Part shown: positions 42,890 through 54,165 of the stretch, piece by piece | Layout: each line of letters begins with the position of its first letter | Position numbering within the stretch: position 1 is the stretch's first letter | Assembly: GCA_963402885.1 (NCBI GenBank) | Contig: OY727093.1 | Coordinates: forward strand, 22,133,409 to 22,197,408 | Reading direction: 5' to 3' | Source: Antedon bifida | Taxonomy: Eukaryota; Echinodermata; Crinoidea; Comatulida; Antedonidae | Length of the DNA: 64,000 nucleotides | The notes under the pieces: generated by a model | The model's database searches: none | Told to the model about the DNA's origin: nothing | The model's input: only the letters and a program-made list of their open reading frames with translations | Program-made: the position numbers and the translations under genes

Positions 42890-43482
42890 TGTAATTACCT
42901 CCGCCATGGAGGTTATGTTTTCACCCCTGTATGTTTGTGTGTGTGTTTGTGTGTGTGTTTGTCTGTGAACAGCCTGGAGGCCACAGTTTTTATCCGATTC
43001 TCACCAAATTTGGCAACAATGATCTATGCCCCAAAAGCTTGAACGAGTTCGAATTTGAGGGGGAAAGGTCATAGGTCAAGGTCACAACTAACAAAAAACT
43101 ATTTTACTGCCTAGAGACCACAGTTTTTATCCGATTCTCACCAAACTTAGCCACAATGATCAATGACACATCATATAATTGTGGTTAAATTTTGAAGGGT
43201 CAGGGTCAAAGATCAAGGTCCACAAAAAACTAAAAAAAAAGAAATAAAAAAATAATAAAAAAAAAAAAAACCTCAGTGGGACTTGAACCAGCGATCTCAA
43301 CTGTGAGAGGCTGGATACATAACCATTACACCACACTGTCATCCACAACATTGTAGTGTGCAGTTAACATATTTACACTTAGAACTAATAAAAAAAAATG
43401 TAAAAAAAATATATTTAGGGGGCATTTTATGTAGGGGAATTTTACAGTAGGCGGAGGTTTGTACTCTCGGAGTACCCTCTAG
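42890..43482 (+). mobile_element. Helentron-like (HINE) non-autonomous insert
   Basis: ACCTCCGCC at 42897-42905 is matched inverted by GGCGGAGGT at 43450-43458, which is internal to the end. A hairpin GTACTC-TCG-GAGTAC (43461-43475) follows, then CCCTCTAG before T. Asymmetric inverted repeats plus a 3' hairpin and CTAG end are Helentron/Helitron traits. It contains two copies of ACAGTTTTTATCCGATTCTC (about 42985 and 43120) and a tRNA-like piece. Confidence 0.5.
43271..43341 (-). pseudogene. tRNA-like sequence with Glu-type anticodon loop
   Basis: The minus strand reads CAGTGTGGTGTAATGGTTAT (A box), an anticodon-type loop CTCTCAC as in tRNA-Glu(CTC), and CTGGTTCAAGTCCC (B box). CAGTG and CACTG can pair as an acceptor stem. 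A run of T follows at once, like a pol III terminator. The anticodon and T stems pair poorly, so it is a decayed tRNA or SINE head rather than a working gene. Confidence 0.45.
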
Positions 43483-44486
43483 TTTAGTATACAATGATTG
43501 CAGTAATCGCCGTGTCTATAACACAAATCAATAATACACCACACACTTTTTTTCGGCCGAGTACATACAAGACATTTCATGTTTATTTTAGGCCTATGAA
43601 ATAATAAAAGAACACCATGTATCTTGTTTATTTTTATCGTTTATACTGCATACCATTATTATATAAAAAACCTTCATACGCGAGAAAAAAGTTCACGATA
43701 TTACACTCTACTCAGGGGTGTAAATATATCACGCTAACGCTTGCACACACGGAGGGCCAAGGCAGTAATTAAAACTGAAATGGTAAATGGTGTTTTGTTG
43801 GAGCGTGATGACGTCAGCATTCACACGAGGCGCGAGCTACAGTAGACAACGTGCTGCTGGTGGTACTGTAGGAGTGCGTGTGTTTTGAAAATAACTCAGT
43901 TGTGGGTGTTTTCCGAAGATTTTAAATCGCGTTTTCTTTTTAAACTCTTGAATTCATAAGTAGTAATTAAACTCTTAGCTCTTTCACTATGTAGGCCTAT
44001 TTACACAACTAATGCTAACCCTAGCTCTAGGCCTACTCTTCTTAATTAAAAAAGTCAGGTGCGTCCAATCCACATCTAGCGACGGTCGCGGGTATGTTGC
44101 ATCTTTTTTTTCCTCTTTTTTTTTAAAATTAAGGGGGGTGGCTAGCCACCCTATTCACCCCCACTAGATCCGCCACTGCATAATGACCATATAAATGAGG
44201 TATATTGGACACCACCATATAACAAATGTTATTTTGTTTGACTTATTTGATTCAACACTCTGTAGCATAAAAAGTGTGAGGAAATTTATCATGCCCTTGT
44301 TATTTTCAAATAAGGGAAAGGTGAAATATATTGACAAAAAATAAAGTTGGTTCTGGAAATTATAATTTTGGACACGATGACCCCACCCTGTTTTCCAATA
44401 GCATATCCTTACACATAAACAAAGTCCATGTATATTGTAAAAGTGAACCAAAATATTAAATGTTGATGGCATTGATAAAGCAAACT

Positions 44487-44900
44487 TTTATGTTGGTTCG
44501 GTGGGGTTTACTATGTTTTTTTTTAGGTTTGTGGGGTTTAGCAATTATTTTTAACCACAAAATTATGTTTTACCCCAAAAATAAGTAGTTAACAGTAGAA
44601 ATGTAATGTTTTTTTACATGGATGTACCAAGTGGGTTGTACACGTCTGCATGATTAAATCACTTTTATTTTGATTCGGTGGGTTTGCTATTTTTTTTTGG
44701 AGGTTTAGCAATTATTTTTGACCAAAAAATGATGTTTTACCCCCAAAATAAGTAGTTAAAAGTAGAAATTTAATATTTTTTTTACAATGGATATACCAAG
44801 TGGGTTGTACATTGCATGATTAAATCACTTTTATGTTTGTTCGGTGGGGTTTGCTATGTTTTTTGGAGGTTTGCGGGGTTTAGCAATACCCCTAAGACCT
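44487..44900. repeat. Satellite-like tandem repeat, about 166-177 bp units
   Basis: Units start at about 44487, 44664 and 44830 with TTTATG or TTTATTTTG then TTCGGTGGG. Each full unit has a GTTTAGCAATTATTTTT segment, ATGTTTTACCC, AAATAAGTAGTTAA and ACCAAGTGGGTTGTAC. A single diverged copy is at 7855-8100. Confidence 0.8.
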
Positions 44901-47010
44901 TGTGTAAACCTCCTCCAAACCACTTAGTATGAGAAAATAATTTCTGAAAATAATACATAAAATTATTGTAATTTGACTTTTTTAGAGGTAAAAAACATCA
45001 ATTTCTTAATTAAAATTAACACATTTCGTGTCTGCACATCTTGCAAACCTCCAAAAATATTATGCAAACCTCCAAACCACTTAATATTGAAAATATCACG
45101 ATTAACACTTTGACTGCCACAGGTTTTTCCAGTTAGAAACTGCCACCGCCAGCGTTTTTAGCCCAATTCGATGTTTTTATTAAAGCTAATTGAAACCATG
45201 TATGTGATCTGATTTATATGTAATTTAGACTAAAATAATCATAAAGATTTTAGCTTTACAATGGTACCAAGAACGATTTTTAAATCGCAATATGTAAATC
45301 GTAATAGTAAAATGAAAGTAACCCACTTTTTTGAGTTTTTCGTAGTTTCGCGCAAGAAAGTCGAGATATTCGCGATTTTGTGCAAGACATCACAATATGA
45401 AAATATCGCCCGGTGAGATCAACAAACAACAAAAAAGTTACTTACACGGCACCGATAGGCCTATAAAAACAAGTTATCACTATCGAAAAATGTATTACAT
45501 TTTATAAATCATAAATCTTACATCAATGTTTCGCCAAAATCCACATAGTAAAGACACCAGGCCTAGTTAACCAGGCCTAAAGTTGGTCCGGAACCGTTTT
45601 ACGACTAGGCCTAGGCTAGCCTAGTACTACTAGCCTAGATAGTAAACTGATGATAATATCCATACCATTTCAAAACAAGTTTGTTGCGTGAAAATCGGTC
45701 ACTTTCAGTAAAACACCAAAACAATTAGGGTATACATACAATAATAAAATTAAAGACTTCATATTGAAAATGACTCCATTATTTTTTATTCAGATAACAA
45801 ACAAACATGTCAATCCACAAAAACCTTTGTAATGCTTCGGCGGCATAGCTAGCGCGACTGATACACAATGCGCCAAGCCATCGCTCTACGCGCTACTGTG
45901 ATGCGCGGTGTTTGTTATTTCGACAGGTACCATTTTGACAGTCGTTCGTAACCAGATTAGTTACTTTCAAATTGTAAAATATTGACGGTCCAGACCAAAT
46001 ATAGTGTTCATATTTATAGTATATACCAATAACGAAGATCTTCGTGTGTGGCAGTCAAAGTGTTAAGACTATAACAGAAAACAATTTATAAAAAATAAAT
46101 TGAAATTCTTTTAAAAATTGTTTGGCATCAAAACATCACATTCATGTGTGCAATCTCTAAAAACCTTGTCAAAAAAGGATTCCATTATGACTAGGGATTT
46201 CTGGGAAAAAATTGAAAATAATATAAGTTTAACTTTTTTTGAGTAAAAACATTTTTTTTGGCAAATATGAGACACATTTCAAAAACCTTGAATAAACCAT
46301 GGAGATATAACATTTTATACCTCCATGCATAAACTTTCTCCAAACCAATTAATTTCACAACTAGGTATATAACAGAAAACAATTTATAAATATAAATTGA
46401 AATTTCTGTAAATATTGGACATTGTTTGGGTGAAAAACATCAATTGAAATTATTATACTTTTTTTTATACTTTTTTGCAAATCACTCAAATCTCCAAAAA
46501 CCTTGCATAACCTCCTCCAATAATATTATTGATTCTATTATTTGGGGTGAAAGACCTACATTTTTAATTAAATTTTATGTGCGCAAATCATGCAAATCTG
46601 TAAAAACATTTGACGAAATTCTTCATCTAAATCACCTAATATTGATTCTATTATAACTAGTATCATGCAAACCTAAAAAAATATTGCATAGACCTCCTCT
46701 AAACCACTTTATATTGATCACTATTAGGATAATTATTTAAAAATTATTTTTTGATAAATATTGAGTTGTAAAATTGACAGTGCAAATCTTGCACAAACCT
46801 CCTTCAAACCACTAAATATTGATTATATCATGACAAGGATTATACCAGAAAACAATTTAAAAAAAAAAATGAAATTGTTGTAAATTTAATATTTTTTGGA
46901 TGCAAAACTTCAATTTTAAAATTGACCTCCAAAAATCTTGTGCAAACCACATCCAAACCATTTAATATTAATTTTATTACAACTCGGACTATAACAGAAA
47001 ATAATTTCTG
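44901..47010. repeat. Diverged tandem repeat array (about 170-210 bp units)
   Basis: AAACCTCCTCCAAACCACTTA and related forms, followed by ATATTGA, CAGAAAACAATTTATAAA and a CAAATCTTGCA-type segment, recur about ten times across the interval. The array is interrupted by a piggyBac-type MITE at 45106-46062. No protein is encoded; ORFs are short and AT-driven. Confidence 0.75.
45106..46062. mobile_element. piggyBac-type MITE flanked by TTAA
   Basis: CACTTTGACTGCCACA at 45106 and its inverse TGTGGCAGTCAAAGTG ending at 46062 are inverted repeats, each next to TTAA. CACTTTGACTGCC resembles piggyBac terminal sequences. The flanking repeat array continues across it. There is no transposase frame in 957 bp. 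Confidence 0.85.
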
Positions 47011-47559
47011 ATATATATATATATATATTTAATTATTTATTGGTCATCACTTTTTTTATAAAACAATAGAACAAATGAGGAAAATAAAAAAATCAAATCA
47101 TAACAAACTCAAATAACTATATGGTATATCAAAGGGAAAAACAAACAAAAACAAAATATTAAATATAGAGGAAAACCAAATAAATAAAAAAGTAAGCAGA
47201 GCAGAAATGTTAAAATGCAAAAGTAAAAATGCAAAAAAATAAAAAAAACAAATAAATAAAAAAAACTTGGTGGTAGGTAAGTAGATCTCCATTTTATATT
47301 ATAAAAACCTATTTCTAGAAGCCCAAGAAGTGGTCAGATATTATTTACAAGTATGGTAAAAAATGTTATTTAACATTTTGGACAAATTATCAAGTAACGA
47401 ATGATTTGTATTCAACAGAGCCATTTTTAAAGTTTTCTCAAGTGGAATAGAACCCAACAGTAATATAGTTTGTTCTTTAGTTCTTTATACATATCTCTTA
47501 AAAAGTGGTTGTCTGTTTCATTTTCATTATCATCCAATTTTTTTTTTTATCGTATATTA
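47011..47559. other. AT-rich low-complexity stretch
   Basis: It includes an AT dinucleotide run at about 47013-47029 and A-rich sequence to 47290, possibly a minus-strand LINE tail. No gene was recognised. Confidence 0.4.
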
Positions 47560-48985
47560 GCACATATCATAAACTTTGAACCTATAATAAACCCTAGAAA
47601 CACCAGACTTAATAACCCATTATATTTAATGTTTCTTGAATTTCGTTCCTCACTTGCCTAGAAAATGTTATTAATCAAGGCTCAAAACTATGGAAAAATA
47701 TTGTTCCTACTATATTTTACATTCATCAGTTCTATTGCTATTCAGTGACATCTATTATTTTGTGTTTTATTATTATTTCCTGTATTTATTTATATGCTAA
47801 ATTCCAACTAGTTATAAATGAATCCCTCACTTTAATTGACCATATTTATTCAAATATTTGTAATTCTTTTATTCATACTGCCACTTTAGCATGTGATATT
47901 TCTGATAATTTCCCTGTTTATTCAATATTTGAAAATAAATACGTTACCACCAAAGAAGATATAATTTTTGTTCGTGACTATATTTCAAATTCAACTCAGA
48001 AGCTTTAATGTTTTATCAAATGTTGATTGATTTGATGTTTATTTTGATGTTTATTCATGTTCTGATAAATCATATAATTTATTTTATTCTAAGTTTAGTC
48101 AACTGTGTGATTTGCATGCCCCTGTTGTAAGACGAAGTCTTACACAAATTAAAAGAAAAAAAACACTTTGGATAACCAAATAAAAAAAAAATCTATAAGA
48201 AAGAAACATAAATTATATTCTATTGTTATAAAATCAGATTTCAAACCAATGTTATTTTTTGATAAACAATACAGAAATACTTTAACCAAAATACTCAGAA
48301 CTGCAAAAAAATGTTTTATAATGATAATAATAATAATAATTCAAATAACAAGAACAACTACACAAAAATATGGCAGATAATAAATAACTTACTTGAAAGG
48401 AGAACATTACCAACCAAACTACCAGACAAAATCACAGTCTCTAAACCGGACGGTGAAATTAATTTTATGGATGGTAACGCAATCGTTAATGAATTTAATC
48501 ATTTCTTTACTAATATTGGTCCTGAGTTAGCTACAGTATGGTTTTAGAAAGAAATATAGTACAAGATTATCTTTTAATTAATCTTGTTAATAATCTCCAA
48601 TACAACATTGATCATAAACAATCTTCATTTGGTGTTTTTATTGTTTTCAGAAAAGCTTTTGATACAATTGATCACTTTATATTATGTTCTAAATTACGTT
48701 ATTATGGCATTCGAGACAATACACTTAAATGGATATAATTGTATCAAGTAATTATACTTAATACATTATATAACATGTGGTGTTCCCCATGGATCTGCTC
48801 TGGGACCTACCCTTTTAGTTTACATTAATTATTTACTAAACTCTTCTGATTTTTTTGATTTTCGACTATTTGCTGACATAAGTAATAATCTAACCCAGGA
48901 TTACCATGCTGTAGAAGCCTTTCAAATCGCTGCATTTAATAATCTTCACAATAAACGCCACCTCAACTTGGATACGATCTTTCGT
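47560..48985 (+). pseudogene. Highly decayed LINE fragments
   Basis: Pieces recognised: a C-terminal tail near 47590-47700 (INQGSKLWKNI), an endonuclease end at 47800-47950 (LTLIDHIYSN, CDISDNFPVYSIFE), an EN-RT linker with LCDLHAPVVRRSL and an Asn-run (48060-48530), then RT bits KAFDTIDHFILCSKLRYYGI (about 48650-48712) and CGVPHGSALGPTL with FRLFADISNN (about 48775-48890). The finger and palm parts are deleted. At least two LINE copies are involved. Confidence 0.7.
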
Positions 48986-49375
48986 TTATATGATGGATGT
49001 GGACAACAATACAAAGACCATTTTCTGATGTAAGATACGCATCGTCTGATTTTGGTGTATTGATATCTAACAACTTTTTGGGCTCAAGACATGAAAAAGG
49101 AGTATCAGATGGCGAAAGCTGAAATAGGTAGGAAATGCTGTTATTAAAGATGCCAAAGAACTTTTTTAGTACAGTTCCAATAATCTGACCAAGGATGCTG
49201 ACTCAGAAACCTGCATTCAATTTCGAAGAACATGTTTTTACATTCCATCAGAACATATTGAATGTGGTAGAACAAATCGTCATACTAAGACTGTTCCAGG
49301 AACTATGAAAATCCATTGTGTCAAGACAGTTGAAGATGGAATTGTTGCTACACGCAATTTAAGTTGTTTTGCCAA
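48986..49375 (+). pseudogene. Fragment of an unnamed invertebrate multigene family
   Basis: Allowing for frameshifts it reads DGCGQQYK at the start, YASSDFGVLISNNFFGSRH, then an SETCI..FRRTCFYIPSEH segment, NRHTKTVPGTMKIHCVK and GIVATRNLSCF. The pattern DGC..QYK, FGSRHGK and VPGT..LHC is familiar from repeated uncharacterised proteins of marine invertebrates; I do not know its function. Stops occur in every frame. It meets an L1-type ORF1 in the opposite orientation at 49376. Confidence 0.4.
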
Positions 49376-50219
49376 GCCAATTTATATATTCATTAGGAGA
49401 ATGAGCCCAGCAAAGAATCAAAGTCGCACACCCTTCTTGTACAGTTCCTTAACTTTATCAGAATACTTGTTTTTTTCCTTCAAGTCAGAACGCGTGAGAT
49501 CATCCACAATAAAGTAACCGCTCCCATCTAATTTCTCTCTCCTGTTTCTCATTATGGTAATTTTATCTTGATAACTCAGGAACTTCATGAGAATGTGGTG
49601 CGGTCGCGAATCCTTTCCAATATGGAGCTTCCCGTCCCGATGAGCTCACTCAACCACAATATCCTCCAAGTCAAACATGTCATGTAATATTCTGCACAAT
49701 GGTTTCTGCATGTTCACCTTTCTCTTCTTTATAGCCAACAATACGAATATTTTTCCTCTTTGAATGTCTCTCCAACTTATTCATATCTCTGTACAAATTT
49801 TCAATCTTGTCTTTTTGACCGTCAATTGTAAGCCCTTGTTGGGTAGTAAATTCATCCACACGTAGCATGTCGGCCTTCAGCTCCGTAATTTCCTCTGCTT
49901 GAAAATCAACTGATTTAATAATATCACGCCTAAATTTGTCAGCATCCAGTCTGATTTCCACTTGGCTTTTGAGTATTTTTTTAAGTGTCGCCTTTACATA
50001 GCTTTGGAACTCATTAGCATCTTCCCCGCCAGCTGCCACTGAACACATTGTTGTTAGGTCACTAGAGTCTGGAATGGAATGGTATGCTGGGTTTACCGCT
50101 TGACCTTCACGAGCGTCATCCGCCTTGGTAAAAGTGTTTGTATGACACTGGTTAGGCTTAGATCCAACAGGTACCATCGATTGTTTTTTTTCTTGTTTGT
50201 TATTCTTTTTAGTAATCAT
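49376..50219 (-). pseudogene. L1-type ORF1 protein (RNA-binding) with break near 49680
   Basis: The open part (50219-49680) starts at an ATG and has a Lys-rich head, a long coiled-coil-like region (about residues 75-155, QVEIRLDADKFRRDI and DKIENLYRDMNKLERHSK) and KNIRIVGYKEE, the start of the L1 ORF1 RRM. After a break it reads RPHHILMKFLSYQDKITIMR and REKLDGSGYFIVDDLTRSDL, the C-terminal domain, down to about 49380. ORF1p forms trimers that coat LINE RNA. No ORF2 follows to the left. Confidence 0.75.
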
Positions 50220-50469
50220 GTTTAAGGCTTACAAGAAGCATGTACTAGTATTTAACAATTATAGCAACTATGCTTGTCTGGTAAGAAAAAAGACGAAATA
50301 TATTAGTGTTTTTTCTCTGAGCACTCAGCCAAACGTGTTTAATACACGCCATTCAATCATTTGACTTGCCTCTATGGCTTAAGGCCATGAGAATAAAGAT
50401 TGAGAAGAATCTACCCGTTGTTCTACGCCTAGGTGGTTTTCACATGCTCACTTTTTGGGGTGTATAGGC

Positions 50470-51812
50470 AAAATAATGGAGGGATCTGGCCTCAAAGAAA
50501 TAATTGGTATGCTTTATGGTACAAATACAGCGCAGCACATGTCTGGTGCAGCATATGCTAAAGTCGTACGCACACATGTTAATTGATGCTGCTCTTTGCC
50601 ACTCGATTCTACAGACCATACTTGCTGAATTACCCCCCATTACGGTTTCAGAGATTTTGCAACAGGCTGAAAACATAAATTTGCAGTTAGCAAACAACTA
50701 TAGGACCGCACAGCTGTGGACCGAGTTTCATTATATCGTAACAATAGTATGAAACTTCATAAGAGCTGAACGAGAAAACAACTGGGAACTACACATGAGG
50801 CAGTTGGACAAATGCTGCCATATTTTTTAGCTTGTGGATATGCTCACTATGCTAAAGGCAGCCGTATATATACCTTCAGACTATGTTGCAGCTGAAAAAA
50901 GTGAACGTGTTAACTTTTCACTACGTGAAACATTAAAATATGAACTGACATCTCTACCAACATCCCTGTACGATACCTCTGAATTTTTACGGAAGCCTGA
51001 CAAGGCGTCTCAAAACCATATCCGAGTCAGCCAGTGTTCAAACATCAACAATCCAACCCAGTGTGTACGTTATAGATGGAGGATGGACTCAAACTCAAAT
51101 TCAAAATTCCTAGATATAATTAAATCCTACAGTAATTATATCAAAAAGAATTTCCAGGGAGGAACAGTAGAAGTAATTTTTGACACTTACACACATGCAT
51201 CAATAAAAGACCATGAATACAAACGCAGAGCAAAGCAAATTATAAGGTGTCAACAAACCAAAGATGTATTGTCCAAAAGACACAGTTTCTTTCAAATTTG
51301 AAACTTATTAGGATCGACTTTAGCCGAGGATGGAGTTAATGTTTACCATGCTGATTCAGATGCTGACATGCTCATAGTTGAACGTGCAAGACAATCAACC
51401 GAACTAAGTTCCAATATATTGGTTGTAGTCGAGGACACGGACATAACAATTGAGCGTCTACCTCCAACTGAAGGTGCCATCCTACAGCACTCATTGAGGG
51501 TATGGTTTCGAGTACTGAACTGGAGGAAAACATCATGAAATTGATGCCACCAAATACGGTTGGAAAAACATCAATAGTGAACTAACACCAGTCCCAACAT
51601 TAGACGAATATGCTCCTATGTCACTCGTAAAGTATATCTGTTGTAACTGTAAATCTGGAAATGGTAATGAGATGTGTACAACGAATAGATGTAATTGTAG
51701 AAAGAGTAAGCTTAAATGCTTAAGTGCATGTGGGTTATGTATGGGCAAATGTGAAAATGGCTCATGTAACTTTTCATTAAGTGACCATGATTTTTCTGAT
51801 GAGAACACCTAG
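50470..51812 (+). pseudogene. Decayed member of a Cys-rich (CXC/tesmin-like) invertebrate family
   Basis: Frames in order: MEGSGLKEIIGMLYGTNTAQ (50477 on), IDAALCHSILQTILAELPP, AERENNWELHMRQLDKC, PDKASQNHIRVSQCSN, FQGGTVEVIFDTYTHASIKD (about 51150), then past one stop YHADSDADMLIVERARQS and HEIDATKYGWKN, ending with ICCNCKSGNGNEMCTTNRCN and CRKSKLKCLSACGLC (about 51638-51740), a Cys-rich segment resembling CXC motifs. Four or more frameshifts or stops. The family is often repeated in invertebrate genomes; its function is not known to me. Confidence 0.55.
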
Positions 51813-52963
51813 GCTTTACTGACACAGTACTAATCTGGCTAGTCTCAACAAAAAAAAATCATCAGCTTTCGTCTAAGTGATGGTGTATGTTTTAAATAAA
51901 GTTGATTATTTGGTAAAAATTAACATATCATTGTACGTCTATAATTACATGTACTGTAGATTTTAAACTATTACCAATAATAAGAAATCTTTAGTAAGCA
52001 AACGACTTGGAGCAACATCCAAGTTTTGGTGTTATTGCATGATGAATAATCCCCTCCCCCACCCCCCAAAAAACATTTATATAAAATGTGATTTTTTTCT
52101 CAAGTTTGGTGCTCTTTTCACATATAAGGTTAAAAGTCAATAAAACTATACTTCTTGTAACAACTGGACATAATGTTCCATTACCAAATAGGAACATACA
52201 TGTTCTTAACAATTTGAGACCACTATGAAGATTATGCGACCAGTAGTTATTGAGATATAATAAGCTGAGGTCAAAGGTCAAAATGTCAGAAATGTCATTT
52301 CTGGTCAAAATTTTTCATTATGAAGAGTAGGAATATGTATCTTCTAAACAATTTAAGACCAAAACCAAGTCTCCATGATTAATGGTTACCAAGATACAAG
52401 CATGTGAAGTTGTAAGCGGCCATTTTGAAAATGGTGCCATAAAAAAGTTTCCTATGGGCCAAATCCTTAGAACTTTTTTTTTGTGGTATTTTAGATTCAT
52501 ATAAAGGTTTTCCCATAAAAATCGCTTTGTAAATAATTTTTTCTAGGTTTGGTGCTGCTTTTCCCTAACTATCAACATTACCGAAAAACATTGATCGAAC
52601 ATTGATACATTGATGTAATCGTAAGTCGGTTCAAACCTATACAGGGCCTAAAGCCAAGATTCACGTTAACGCTGATGCCACGCCCTCATATTACAAGGCA
52701 AGAGCTGTACCATACATGCTTCGCCAGAATTTCTTTATTGTTTTTCATGTAAATTTTGTCAGATTTTAGAGCCATGTTATTTATTTTTTGTACATCATAA
52801 GATTTTATTATTTTCATCTGTCTTATGTCCATATGAAACCTTTGAAAACAGCAGCACCATCCGTTTTTAAATAAAAAGCATCAATAAAAAGATCTCGTTT
52901 CCTCTTCAAATTCAAATGTTGTTTTTTCTGTATTTTTTAATCATGTTCGTTATTTATTTTTTC
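51813..52963. other. Non-coding stretch with related internal segments
   Basis: Sequences near 52200 (CTTAACAATTTGAGACCACT) and 52337 (CTTCTAAACAATTTAAGACC), each followed by a GTTATTGAGATA or GGTTACCAAGATA segment, look like old copies of a unit of about 140 bp. It may be the 3' flank of the family above. No gene was recognised. Confidence 0.5.
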
Positions 52964-53072
52964 AGCTTAAACCAATGATTATCGGACGTGCTGAAAACCC
53001 AAGATGCTTTAAAACCATAAAGAAAGATCGACTTCCTGTAGTGTGGAAAGCTAACAGAAAAGCCTGGATGAC

Positions 53073-53076
<4 letters not shown>
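52964..53076 (+). pseudogene. Tigger-like transposase, middle part
   Basis: It reads LKPMIIGRAENPRCFKTIKK and LPVVWKANRKAWMT, the DDE_1 segment following the first catalytic Asp region in JRK/Tigger proteins. The preceding TATTTTTTCAG at about 52954-52964 resembles a splice acceptor, which may mean an intron precedes it. It stops where AAT repeats of the inserted LINE begin. Confidence 0.75.
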
Positions 53077-53104
<28 letters not shown>

Positions 53105-54120
53105 TTTATTCGGCAAAAGTTCATAAAGTACAATTCATCTTGCCAGGAGCAAGTAATAGGCATGAGCCCAAACAGAAAACTGCTCTTACTCCATCATTAC
53201 TTATAAAATACAAAAATAACAAAACTAAGTAGCACAAATTAAGTCAAAATAAAACAAAACAAAACAAAACAAAGTTATAATGAGATACACCAATTAAAAA
53301 TAAGCTGCATTGAATAAATAATATAAACAATTACAACTTAATATTTTGAGATCAAATGTTTGGTGAGTTGGGATTTAAAGTCTGAAATTGTAGCACATTG
53401 TTTAATTTCATTGGGAAGTTGCTCCCATAATCTAGGGAAAATAACAAACGATGAATTTAAAAATGTATTGGTCTTTGCCTTCCAATGTATTAACCGCCCT
53501 TCACACCTCTCACTTGATCTCACAAACTCATTAAAGGATGAGGGACAGAGGCCATGCATTATTTTAAAACCTAATGTGAGTCTATACACTTTAAATACAT
53601 CTTCAATACTTAAAATATTTAGGGTCTTCAACCTATATAAATATGAAGTGTCCCAATTTCCTTCTTTTCTGTACATAATTATTCTAGTGGCCTTTCTCTG
53701 AACCCTTTCAAGTCTATACATATGAGATATTTCAGTAGGTGCCCACATACAACAACAGTAAGTCACAACAGGTAGTATTAGTGCTTTGTAAAGATTTAGC
53801 ATTGCCATCCAAGACATTGCTTTACTACATCTTGAAACAAAACCAAGAAGTTTGCTTGCCTTACTACAAACATAATCTACATGAGAGTGGCATGTTAATT
53901 TACTGTTGATATATACACCAAGTAGTTTAATTTCATGGACTCTTTCCGTTGAATCGGAATTGATATCGTAAGCAAATATGATGGGATCTTTACACCTGGA
54001 TAAACTCATTGCTGCACATTTTGATGCATTTAATGGTAGTTTATTTAAAACTGACCATTCATAAATCTTATTTAAATCACTCTGTAACTTTATACAGTCT
54101 TCTAATTCATGAATAGGTCT
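53077..54120 (-). pseudogene. LINE reverse transcriptase C-terminal part and 3' tail
   Basis: From about 54115 the frame reads PIHELEDCIKLQSDLNKIYE, then (54009 on) VHEIKLLGVYINSKLTCHSH, LYKALILPVVTYCCCMWAPT, RLERVQRKATRIIMYRK and ENFxR-type tail residues ending ISKY at 53338. The 3' UTR ends in a run of ATT (minus strand) at 53077-53105. It is 5'-truncated; RT palm and catalytic Asp pair are absent. A CR1/Jockey-group origin is likely. Confidence 0.8.
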
Positions 54121-54124
54121 TGAA

Positions 54125-54165
54125 ATGGTATGGTATGGTAAATGGTATGGTATGGTAAATGGTGC
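54125..54165. repeat. TATGG/TAAATGG microsatellite at the LINE 5' junction
   Basis: ATGGTATGGTATGGTAAATGG is repeated twice directly between the LINE 5' end and the transposase. It is extra sequence relative to the joined transposase frame. Confidence 0.7.

Larger units (their letters stand above)
42511..44178. mobile_element. Non-autonomous DNA transposon with CAGTGGCGGATCTAG ends
   Basis: CAGTGGCGGATCTAG at 42511-42525 and its inverse CTAGATCCGCCACTG at 44164-44178 form 15-bp inverted repeats. Both sides carry CATAA, a likely 5-bp target duplication. Subterminal G-rich DNA (GAGGGGGGGTGGCC and GGGGTGGCTAGCCACC) is typical of such elements. No transposase is encoded. A second insert (42890-43482) sits inside. 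Confidence 0.8.

Noticed and set aside
53040-53232. Asn-rich ORF across 52975-53232
   Set aside because: The Asn run comes from the AAT tail of the inserted LINE; only the part before 53077 is transposase.
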